A stretch of DNA of 64,000 nucleotides from Eremomyces bilateralis CBS 781.70 (Eukaryota; Ascomycota; Dothideomycetes; Eremomycetales; Eremomycetaceae): assembly GCF_010015585.1 (NCBI RefSeq), contig NW_022985075.1:372001-436000 (forward strand). The letters run 5' to 3'. Positions within the stretch are counted from its first letter, which is position 1. Each line of letters opens with the position of its first letter. Positions 54,920 to 64,000 of the stretch are shown here, one piece after another. The position numbers and the translations under genes were made by a program. The notes beneath the pieces were generated by a model. That model did not search any database. It was not told the DNA's origin and saw only the letters and a program-made list of their open reading frames with translations.

Positions 54920-57900
54920 ATGGGACCATCCACTCGACCTGAACACCACCTCAACCTCAACTACCTCCCTCAGCTGTCCTCCAACAAATCGCGCTCCGGC
55001 TCGTCCACCGCTTCGACATCGCCCATCGAGCCGCCCTCGGGAGGATCGCTGCGATTCCCCATCGGTTCTGGAAGCTCACTGGGATCCGTCCCAGCGCCGA
55101 ACCGGCTGGGTTCCGGATCCCCATCTCACGAGTTCAGCGGCCGTCTTTTCCCTAAGCGGTAGGTTGTATCCACGCATTTCTGTGCCATCGACTAACCATC
55201 CCCAGCGCCCGCGAGATCCAGGCTCAAGAAGGTCTTAACCCCCAACCATGGGGTCCCCCGACCAGCGGAAACTCCACGCCCCTCCGTGAGACGATCCCCG
55301 AGTCGCCGAACGGGGAAAGCTTCCCCGATTTCAACCAACCCTTCGGCGCCGAAACCACTCCCATCGGGTCTGCACCCCAAGTAACAAAGCGAGGACGGGC
55401 GGGGACATTGCCATCACGAATCCCATCGGCCGGTAGCCTTTCGAACAGCTTCCTCTCTCAACCGAGCCTGCTTCCTCGCACGTCGCGACCCACCCCATCC
55501 ACCAGCCCGTTCCAGCCCGGATCCAGCACCCCTTCCGAACCCCTCGGGTTTTCCGCCTCGATAAACCCCAATGCGGCCAAACTCGCCCAACTGTCGCGCC
55601 TCCGTGCGGAATCCATGCCGCAGCGTGGGCTAGGCAACCCCATCGGTTCGCTGTGGGCCCCGTCCCCCTTCTCTCAATGGGGCGGTGGCCAATCCCGACT
55701 GAGGGGCAGCACGCTCGCGAGCATCCGATCCTCCGATGGCCCGGCCTCTCCGCAATCCGCGTTTTCTCGAGACTCGCTTGCGGACACAGATGTCAAGACC
55801 CTCGACTATCTCGGACTGGTGGATACCCCTCAACAAAGCCGCGCGACGCTGGCTCCTTCCGATATTGAAATGCTGCTGGAGGGCCAGCGCAACCATATCG
55901 GTCTGGGCAGCATCGGAGACAAGAACGCCAATCGGTTCCGCTCTTATTCCGTGAACGCCAAAGAAAAATACGCGGACGAGGAAGAAATGGGGGCTTATAC
56001 TCCTAGCTACGGCAGCGCCCTCAACACGCCCGATCCCAGCTCCGCTGCCGCGTTTGCAATCCACGAAGCCGTCCGCCAACACAATCTCGAAGTCCAAGCG
56101 TTCGCCAACTTCGCCAGTCAGAACCGTCCCCGTGCAAGGACCGCTGGCGTCCTAGATTCCCCGTCCTCACGGTTGATGCGCTCCTATATCCCCACTCCAT
56201 CCCGACTCGACTCGAGCATGACGGCGGCCGAGCTGGATATCTCCGAACATTCGGAGTACGCGGGCCTGGCCGAGGCCGTGCAAGGACTCCAGCTCAACAT
56301 GAAGCCGCTGGACATCCCCGGCGAGGAGCAACTCAGCGCGGAGAGCCCAACGCGCGCGCTGTGGCTGGGCAACATCCCGTCGTCCACCACGGTGTCGTCG
56401 TTGAACGTGATTTTCGGAAACTTCGGCACCATCGAGTCGGCGCGCGTCCTGACGCACAAGAACTGCGGGTTCGTCAATTTCGAGACGTTGGAGAACGCAG
56501 TCCGCGCGAAGTCGCAGCTGAACGGGAAGGAAATCTTCCCCGGTGCGGGCCCGATCCGGATCGGATATGCCAAAGCGCCGAGTACGTCGGGCACGCCTGG
56601 GAAGAATGGACTCTATCCTTCCCCGAGCCCAGATCCGTATGCGAAAGGCGAGGATTATGTTGCCGCTGACACGCTCGCTACTCAATCTTCTGGGGCTGGC
56701 GAGACGGTATCTGGCGCCCCCATCACGCCTGCGCTGGTTGACATCCGAGGCGACATTGTTAGCATCGTCAAGGACCTCGGTGCCAATGACGAGGAGCAAA
56801 TGCGCGTTGCCGCGCTCGTCGAGCATGCGATCCAGAACGATCATTACGTGAGCGAGATCCCCCCGATCCCGGAACCGAGCCACAGCCGTGTCCACGACGC
56901 CCCGCGCCTGCGCGAGATCCGCAAGCGGATCGGCAACAACGCGTGCTCCCAGGTCGAGGTGGAAGAGATTGCGCTCGCCATGCTCCCGGAGATCGCGGAA
57001 CTGGCCTCCGACTACCTGGGTAACACGGTGGTGCAGCGGCTCTTCGAGTTCTGCTCGGACAGCGTCAAGGAAGCGATGCTGCGCGAGATCGCGCCGCACC
57101 TCGCAGAGATCGGCGTGCACAAGAACGGCACCTGGGCGGCGCAGAAGATCATCGACGTGGCGCGTACATCCAACCTGATGGGCATGATCGTCGACTCGCT
57201 GCGGACTGCCAGCGTGGCGTTGTTCCTCGACCAGTTTGGGAACTATGTCATGCAGGGCTGCTTGCGTTATCAGACCCCACTGAATGACTTCATCTTCGAG
57301 GCGATGGTGAGCCGGCTGTGGGATCTAGCGCAAGGCCGGTACGGTGCGCGTGCGATGCGTGCCTGCTTGGAGAGCCACCATGCCAGCAAGGACCAGCAGC
57401 GGATGGTCGCGGCGGCCATCGCCGTTCATAGCGTGCAGCTGGCGACGAACGCGAACGGCGCGTTGCTGCTCACCTGGTTCTTGGACACCTGCACGTTCCC
57501 CCGTCGACGCACCGTCCTCGCTCCGCGCCTAGTCCCGCATCTCGTCCACCTCTGCACCCACAAGGTAGCCTATCTCACGGTCCTGAAACTCATCAACCAG
57601 CGGAACGAGCCCGACGCGCGCGACACGATCCTCCAAGCGCTGTTCTTCTCCCCCAACGACAAGGTCCTCGACGACATCCTCAGCGACCAGGCGTGCGGCG
57701 CCACCCTCATCTTCAAGGTCCTCACCACCCCGTTCTTCGACGAGAAGATCCGCGCCGACGTCGTCGCCAACGTGCGCAACGTCCTGCTGCGCATCAAGGC
57801 CCAGCCGCAACAGGGGTACAAGCGCCTCATGGACGAAGTCGGCCTGTCCACCCGCACGGGTGGCCCTGCTCGCGACGCCCCCCTCCGCGAGCCCGCCGAG

Positions 57901-58520
57901 CACACCCGCCCGGGATCCAACCATGGCGCGCACGTCAACCCGCACCCACCGGACACCCGATCCATGTACGCGCCGCCGAATGGGTACGCCCCCATGGGCC
58001 TCGAACGCACGGGCAGCATGGACTCCAACCAATTCGAAGCGACCTTCCCCCTCACCGTCAACACGATGAACGGACCAATGTACTCCAACGCCGCCAACCT
58101 CCCCCTCGCTGCCATGACCCCCCAGTCCGGCATGCCCTACCCCCCCGCCATGATGCCCAACATGTCCCACTCCCCCCGCCCAGGCCCCGGGGCGCCTTAC
58201 TACCCCACCGTCGACCTCAACGGCTACCCCACGCCCACTACCCCCATGAATCCCCACCAGTTCCGCGGCCTGTCTGGCAGCCCCGCCGGGGCACCTGGGA
58301 TGCCGATGGGGGGGAGCCCGATGCTACCGCAGACGGGATTCCCCCCGGGAGGGTATGGGGGGAATATGATAGGGAGCCCGGGGATGTATGCGGGGTATCA
58401 GATGCAGTATATGCCGGGGCAGCAGGCCCAGCAGGCGGGAGGTGCGAGGAGAGGACGGGTGAGTCGATGAATCCTATACTGTGAGTTGAGGATGGTGACT
58501 GACTGCTTCTCCAGCGCTAA
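54920..58520 (+). CDS. JSN1/Puf1-type RNA-binding protein (RRM plus Pumilio repeats)
   Basis: Three exons (54920-55158, 55206-58458, 58515-58520) give 1165 residues. The last exon is only CGC TAA: the donor GTGAGT, a CTGAC branch site and a TCTCCAG acceptor support it, and the product ends RRGRR. Without that splice the frame ends at 58470 (..RGRVSR). A long Ser/Pro-rich N terminus leads to one RRM near residues 459-540 (RALWLGNIPSSTTVSSLNVI, CGFVNFETLENAVRAK). Pumilio repeats follow near 660-960 (LASDYLGNTVVQRLFEFCSD, GVHKNGTWAAQKIID, FLDQFGNYVMQGCLRY), then a Pro/Met/Gly/Asn-rich tail. Yeast Jsn1/Puf1 and Puf2 share this layout and bind mRNAs for membrane-associated or mitochondrial proteins; targets here are unknown. 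Confidence 0.93.
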
Positions 58521-59644
58521 GTGACGGCCTTTCCCGATAGCTACTTGCATGTTTCTGGCGCGCTCGTGTACCCGCCTCTCCGCGTGATGCATGTTGCATC
58601 CACCACTGGTCCCTGCAACAGGGTGGCGTTCTGTCTCGAACTTTCTCACCTTTCCTTTCTCACGCACCTCGCCATCGTATCGGTGCCCACGGCTGTTTCC
58701 CGCCTCCGATCGCGTGGTTCCCCGTTTCGCTACCCGCGCGGGCGCCGGTTGCTCGGGCGGCGTTGACGGACGGGGCCATGGCACGGGGGGTTTCTCCTTG
58801 TCGGATTGGGTGCTTTGGGTTTCTTCGGCGATACTACAAAAGGGATTGCAAAATTCATGAAATGGGCGGAGGGCGGTGGGTGGACGACTGTACCCTTCGT
58901 TTTTTTTGTTTTTTTCTACTTTCTCATGACGGCTCCCTCGCCATCGAGGGTGCCTTTTTCCGCAACGCATCGGGCACATGTGTCCACTAGTCCGCGGTTT
59001 TTACGAGACTCTCTCGCTCTTACGAATCCGTCCGCCCCCGCCGTGGTTTCCGGGCCGCTCGTCACTTTGTTTTGTCTTCATGTAACTTCTTCATTTCCAT
59101 TCGCGACGACGACCGAACCCAATTCCATCATGGACATAACGACTTTGATCTGATGCAATGGGAGAGAGATTCCGGAACCGGTGTTGGGTTGGGATGGCGT
59201 GAGGGCTCTCAATTCATTGTGGTTTTTTGATTTCTCTCCTTCCGTAGCAAATCAAAAAAGTACGAACGATTGCACGCTGCGTGAGTGAGTGACCTGCCAA
59301 GCCGTGGACCAGATCACTCGTCAACCAAATAGTGGGACAATCGTAACAGACAAAACAAGGTATTCGAATGCGTGTAATCAATATATTTTGATCCCGATAC
59401 CAGGAGAAGAGCACCGAGTTGAACTAGCCCCGACTCCAGTATGTCCAGATGCAACTACGATACACCTATCCCCACCGCCATCGCCCCGGTGAATGAACCT
59501 TTTCATCGGTCATGACCGTATCAGAGGTAGAGAAAACCGCCTGATATCGTGTGTGCTTGGATGATCCATTCTGCGCCAACCCTGTGACCGCAGACCACCA
59601 CCACTGCAGCCACCGTCCCCATCCCCGTGCTAGAAGCGATGCGC
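58521..59644. other. Convergent intergenic region
   Basis: The 3' flanks of the PUF and eS24 genes. It is rich in T runs (TTTTTTTTGTTTTTTTC near 58901). Short frames only; no gene is recognised. Confidence 0.5.
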
Positions 59645-60270
59645 CTATTTGTCCTTCTTCTTGGTGGCGCCCTTCGTCTTCGCCGTGCCGCGGAACTCCT
59701 TGGATCGGTTCTTTCGTTGTTTGCCTGTGTAACGACAGTGTCAGTCATTGCTTCCTCTCAATCAAACCCATTGGCTCCCATCGAAATTCCACCCTATCGT
59801 GGCTCAATGGCGAAAAGGAAAATAACAATCCAAAACGTACGCTGCTGCCTGCTCGCGCGCTCGCGCTTGGTAGCCATGCCGAACCGGACGAGCCGATACT
59901 GCGGCTCGAACTTCTTCATCGAGTCGTTGCTGTCGTAGATGAGGGCGAAGCCAGTGCTCTTGCCGCCGCCGAATTGCGTCTTGAAGCCGAAGACGGAGAT
60001 CTGGTCCTTGCCGGCCTTGTACAGCTCGGACAGCTTGTCGCGGAGCTCATCCTTGGAAACGTTCGCGCGGTTGGGGTGGAGGACGTCGCTGGGTGAAAAT
60101 GGCACGGGTTAGTTGGACGATCACAGGATGGTGGACTGGGGTTGGAGGGGATTTCGGAAGGGGGATTCGGTGGGATAGAGGGAGAAGACGTACACGACCA
60201 TCTGTCGTCGCCCCAGGAGCGGGTTGCGGATGAATTTCCGGGTGCGGAGGGTGACTTGTGAGTCGGCCAT
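59645..60270 (-). CDS. rps24: 40S ribosomal protein eS24
   Basis: Three exons (60194-60270, 59841-60088, 59645-59724) give 134 residues, the standard length. The two introns (105 and 116 bp) are the longest in the window, as is common in ribosomal protein genes. The protein reads [20 protein letters not shown] at the start, [20 protein letters not shown] and [20 protein letters not shown] in the middle, with a Lys-rich end ([10 protein letters not shown]). It is a component of the small ribosomal subunit needed for 18S rRNA processing. An additional intron in the 5' UTR is possible between about 60296 and 60365 but not proven. Confidence 0.97.
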
Positions 60271-60808
60271 CGTGATGATCGTGGATGATGCCTTCAAAGG
60301 TTTTCGCTCGTTAGCCCGTGCCCTCCCATCAATTGTCCATTTATCTGGACGCGCAAGGAAGCATACCCGAATCTAAAAAGTCAGTAAAGGAGATTACGGT
60401 CGGTGCGCGAGGATGGCAGTGAAGTCGAGAGAATGGAGGAGTGTCGTGAAACTCGTGATGGCAGATGTGGAGGGTCTTGGGGGAGAGAGTTCGGTTGTGC
60501 GCTTAGTCACGCGAATTTTGCTGTGAGTGGTGCGAAGATTCGTGTGCTCGCTTCTGATTGGCTTAGTGTTGCAGCGTTGGCTGTGGCGTTCAATGCAGGG
60601 GTCAAGCCACACGAAGCGGGCCGAACAGACCTGACAGAGTCACCTTCAATTGATGTGGTGGCACGAGTGGGAAGGTTTGCTTCTGTTCAGATATATTCAC
60701 CTGGAAGCGAAGCATAACATTTAAATTCAATCCGTTTCAATCAGTGGCGCCTGCGTATCCGATGAAATCGATCTACAGCTTCCTTTCCGGGTGCCACGAA
60801 CCGCCAGG
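60271..60808. promoter_or_regulatory. Divergent promoter region, rps24 / methyltransferase
   Basis: A 538-bp spacer containing the eS24 leader. No distinct element is recognised. Confidence 0.5.
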
Positions 60809-62081
60809 ATGATGGCTGGAGACTTGGAACTGCTTCGCCGACAGTATCTCCAGCGAGTTCCGCTGTCCAGTCTTTCGTGGCCGTCAGAAGAGTTATTGAA
60901 AAAGATCGATGTACAGGAATGGCTGCATGCGAGCTGTTTCGATAACCAGAATATCACATTTTTGCCACAGGAGCCATACAGACTGCTCGTTTTGAAGAAG
61001 TTGATTGCTAGCATTGAAGCGGCTATGGATGACCCGGACGAGGATGTATGCCTTTCTCTCTCTTAGAATCACTTTCATCTCTATGATTTTTTCCAATCGC
61101 TCCTTCAATGCTGAAGGAGGTGTCTAGGAACTATCCGAGTCTCTCATGTCCTCGCTTGTCTCCCTTGTTTCTTCTCCTCCACCTCTCGAGTCTACAGCTG
61201 CACAGCAACCGTCTTATGTCACCTATCACTTTCCCGTGCCGTGTTCCTCGGGATCGGCGGCCAAAACCAGCATGTCACCATCATGGGGTGCCGTCACGAC
61301 GCTCGAGTCGCGCCATATTCTCTCATCCTCTGGCACCACAGGGCTGCGAACCTGGGAAGCGGCTCTTCATCTTGGCGCGTATTTATCATCGAACGGGCAA
61401 GAGTCGGGGAAGCTCTGGGTCCGTGGCAAGCATGTCCTAGAACTCGGAGCGGGCACCGGGCTGCTGTCCATCCTGTGCGCCAAGCATTTGGCCACGAGGA
61501 CCGTGACTGCGACGGATGGGGATGAGCGAGTATTAGAAACGTTGGAGAACAATGCGTTTCTCAATATGCCGGAATCGGACACGATCAAATCATTCCCATT
61601 TAGATGGGGACGGTCACTGGTCGGTACTCTACTAGAGAAGCGGATTATGGCAGATGACCCAGTCGATCTCGTCATCGGGGCGGACATTGTGGGTTTCCGA
61701 ACAATTTGCTTTGGGTAGGGCTCATGCGATGTAGACGTATGACGATGCAATCATCACTCCTTTAGTCAACGGCTTCCGCGAGCTGACTCGCCTCCGACCG
61801 ACAGTGGAATTCCTAGTTGCTGCGTCGGTTCGAAACAAACGAACGTTGGAGAAGTTCGTGGCGCGATGCGGTAGGTACTCCCCGTCACCGCGGAAGTATT
61901 TCGCTCGCATTTTGTCTATGTCCATTGACTTTGGTATTCTGGCGTAGAACAAGGGGGTTACCAGTTGACCGACGTCCCATACACTCCGGAGCCTGAGCAT
62001 CTGCAACAAGGTCCATTCTATTCAACGACTGCTCCCTTCCGAATCATCCACATCACCAGAGCCTCGGTAATCGCGTACTAA
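60809..62081 (+). CDS. efm3: EEF2KMT/FAM86-type protein-lysine methyltransferase (Efm3-like)
   Basis: Four exons (60809-61045, 61128-61688, 61735-61870, 61948-62081; introns 82, 46 and 77 bp) give 355 residues. The N-terminal FAM86 segment (LLRRQYLQRVPLSSLSWP) precedes a seven-beta-strand methyltransferase. It has TWEAALHLGAYL, SAM motif I KHVLELGAGTGLLSILCAKH, an acidic post-I residue in TVTATDGDERVLE, and DLVIGADITYDDAIITPLV across the second intron. Family members use SAM to methylate a lysine of translation elongation factor 2 (yeast Efm3, human EEF2KMT). The start is the first ATG of a double ATG; the upstream frame opens only with GTG. The assignment is by domain layout, so the exact substrate is inferred. 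Confidence 0.88.
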
Positions 62082-63697
62082 GCGAATAGGGGCGGGGCGT
62101 ATTGCTCCAGGCCATTAGATCGGAGCAATTGATTCCCTTATTATCAGATGTAGCCCATCTACATTGTGAAGGGGATTCTTGAAGCAGTCCAGGCTCCCAC
62201 ATCCAACTATGCTATGAGAAACCTGGTAACGAGCAACCCCGCTCCGTCGTGAAGGTTTCAAGGAACTACGGGTTCATATCTGATAGCCATCAGATTTCGT
62301 TCGCCCCGTATGACATTAAAAAAATGCCTCTGTTCATCGGGGATATTTTTATGGGAATAGATTGCGCAACGCTCAAGGCGGACCTAGCATATGATCCTGG
62401 TGTACGATTGAGAGATATAATGATCGATGTAGATTTGTTCAGGGATAAAATCCGGGCAATTGGGTTCACCGAGCTAGGTGTGGTTGCAAACGTTTGAGAA
62501 CAAACTGCGCCATTTCAATCCGTAGGCTACTAAATATATCGGTAGCTAATTTCAGGCTGGGATTGCGTACTGTTGCAAATTTCCGTACCCTGATGGCACA
62601 GCTGCGGGATTTCTGTCCAAGCATTCCAAACAAGCTGGAGAGGAGGTTTCGTCCACATCGCAACCAGTATAATCAAATCGGGCGTCGTTAGATTCATTTA
62701 TTGGCCAGCAATGGACTCATATGTTGAGCTTATATGCATGGTAGTTGGGAAGGTAGTTCAATAATTGACAAATGACAACCAAGGGCACAAAATCTTCTCT
62801 GTTCCCCAAGCTGACGCTAACACGTTTCTGCCCGTTCTAGGTTGATTTGTTCTAGAACCGTTGTACCTTGGTGGGCCATTCAACAAAACTTTCACCGGGT
62901 GTTGTCATGGTGGAACCCCTGGGCCTGATGAGTGGTTTATTGCTGGATATGTTGCCCGTCTCGTAATCAGAACCCCAAATGACGCGCGTGCGGCTTTGAT
63001 TGGGTCGATGGTCGACCTTCCACCGCATGAGGTGGTGAGTTGGAAGACTGGAGAAGTCTGAGGGATTTCCCACCTTATGCCATGTGGCTGACTGGCTGGT
63101 CCGTGAAAGGGCATTTGACGTGCTTACAGGCCTTCATCACGATTAGGGGACAGATATATCTAGCTTTTGAGGATACCGATGAGTTATAATAATGAATCAT
63201 CCTGACCGCGCATCTTCTCCTGTTTCCTTCCTTTGGTTACAGCTCCAAAGCATTCTTTCGAGTCATCACCTATCCTCAGCCCCCAGTTAAGCCTAGCAAT
63301 AGCCTGGCATATATATACTTCCATTAAGTCCTATACCTTCCTACAGTACCCTATCGACATATTACCAGGTTCTTTCTTGTTGAGCATTCGTGCAACATCG
63401 ATATCAACCAATACCACCCATTGTCCGCTCTTCATTCGCTCGACCCTTTATCAATCCATCCTGGTTCATCGGCGCCCCCCACCACCACCAGATCGGCTGT
63501 CATCAGGGCACACACCTTCTGCTATCAGTCCGCGTGTGACTCCGATTCAGGAACGCGTCAAGATATCAGACCAAAGACCGTAAATTTAGAATCGAAGGGA
63601 ATTGCTGCTACGACGTTGATTAAGCACAAAGGCCATTTATTACCCCTCTCAAAGACTCGATCTGAATCCCCTGGCTAAACCCGATTCGGCGAGCAAC
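62082..63697. other. Unresolved region, possible gene remnant
   Basis: A plus-strand frame over about 62183-62497 reads like coding sequence (PRSVVKVSRNYGFISDSHQI, then KADLAYDPGVRLRDIMIDVD) but has no ATG start, and I found no partner exons or family. It may be an eroded fragment of a metabolic gene. Shorter plus-strand frames at 62861-63061 and 63233-63583 have no support. Confidence 0.25.
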
Positions 63698-64000
63698 TCA
63701 GGGCTGGAACTTGGAACTTGGAAGAGACGCGGGGCAATTGGCGCAATTGGACTCTGTCCTCCGCAATCTGATAAGCTCGGTCGAGTGAGCAACGTCAACT
63801 GCATCCCCAGCTGCAGAGTGAACACCCCTCCTGATCAAGCCATCAATCTCCGTGTCCGTTACCTTATCGGCCGCCACATTCGCTCCAGGAATCCCTATCA
63901 GTCTCGAGATATCGTACCGACAGGTGCTTACCTTGCATTCCCACTTCTGAAAAGGGATCCCCTCCCTCATCGAGTCATCGCCCATCAAAGACTCCTTCCT
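63698..64000 (-). CDS. Possible 3' exon of a gene entering from beyond the right edge
   Basis: The frame is open from the window edge to a stop at 63698 (about 100 codons). It reads as ordinary protein (FQKWECKVSTCRYDISRLIG, then TDTEIDGLIRRGVHSAAGDA) with five Cys residues, ending PASLPSSKFQP. No family is recognised. If it is a complete gene, the first ATG is at 63985. It is partial by position, so the family may only be clear from the neighbouring sequence. Confidence 0.35.
   Translation of the reverse strand, partial: RKESLMGDDSMREGIPFQKWECKVSTCRYDISRLIGIPGANVAADKVTDTEIDGLIRRGVHSAAGDAVDVAHSTELIRLRRTESNCANCPASLPSSKFQP

Noticed and set aside
57529-58484. Long frames opposite and beside the PUF gene end
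   Set aside because: Gly/Val- or Arg/Pro/His-rich shadows of the GC-rich PUF coding sequence.

Overview
The window is nuclear DNA of a filamentous ascomycete, most likely of the class Eurotiomycetes (Aspergillus/Penicillium-like). This is inferred from protein content and gene structure: compact genes, many introns of about 46-116 bp with GT..AG ends and CTRAC-like branch points, a Zn2Cys6 regulator, and single-copy eukaryotic housekeeping genes. I recognise no rRNA, tRNA, CRISPR array, virus-like element or intact transposon.

Layout. 1-9.3 kb is gene-poor: one supported gene (5398-6339, Cys/His-rich, unknown), weak minus-strand candidates, and a 151-bp tandem duplication at 6975-7278. 9.4-16.8 kb carries, all on the minus strand, the ESCRT-III subunit Vps24, a 1014-residue GAR (GAS2-related) protein and an Hsp70-family ATPase. 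17.6-26.6 kb is the most interesting part, a four-gene block that looks like an amine-utilisation cluster: an APC-family permease (minus), a flavin monoamine oxidase (plus), a Zn2Cys6 regulator (minus), and a second oxidase (plus). The second oxidase is fused at its N terminus to a YjgF/Rid domain and ends in the peroxisomal signal SKL. The two divergent promoters of the block share the 10-mer CACCGCGGCT, found in three copies and, by eye, nowhere else in the window. The permease/oxidase promoter also holds a perfect tandem repeat of a GATA-factor site.

27-64 kb is housekeeping: a RING-CH ubiquitin ligase, proteasome alpha-2, a tRNA t6A dehydratase (TCD family), an ICMT (Ste14), a small Cys-rich unknown, TTI1, cohesin-associated PDS5, mRNA guanylyltransferase, ferrochelatase, KU70, VPS72/YL1, a JSN1-type RRM-PUF protein, ribosomal protein eS24 and an EEF2KMT-type methyltransferase. 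The last 1.9 kb is unresolved, with a possible 3' exon of a gene running off the right edge.

Working model of the cluster (inference): the permease imports an amine or amino compound and the oxidases convert it to an imine plus H2O2. In the fusion this would occur in the peroxisome, beside a Rid domain that could act on the imine, although the Arg that canonical RidA uses is not in its usual place. The Zn2Cys6 protein would control the set, under nitrogen (AreA-type GATA) regulation. Exon boundaries were placed by hand from splice signals, reading frame and family conservation.
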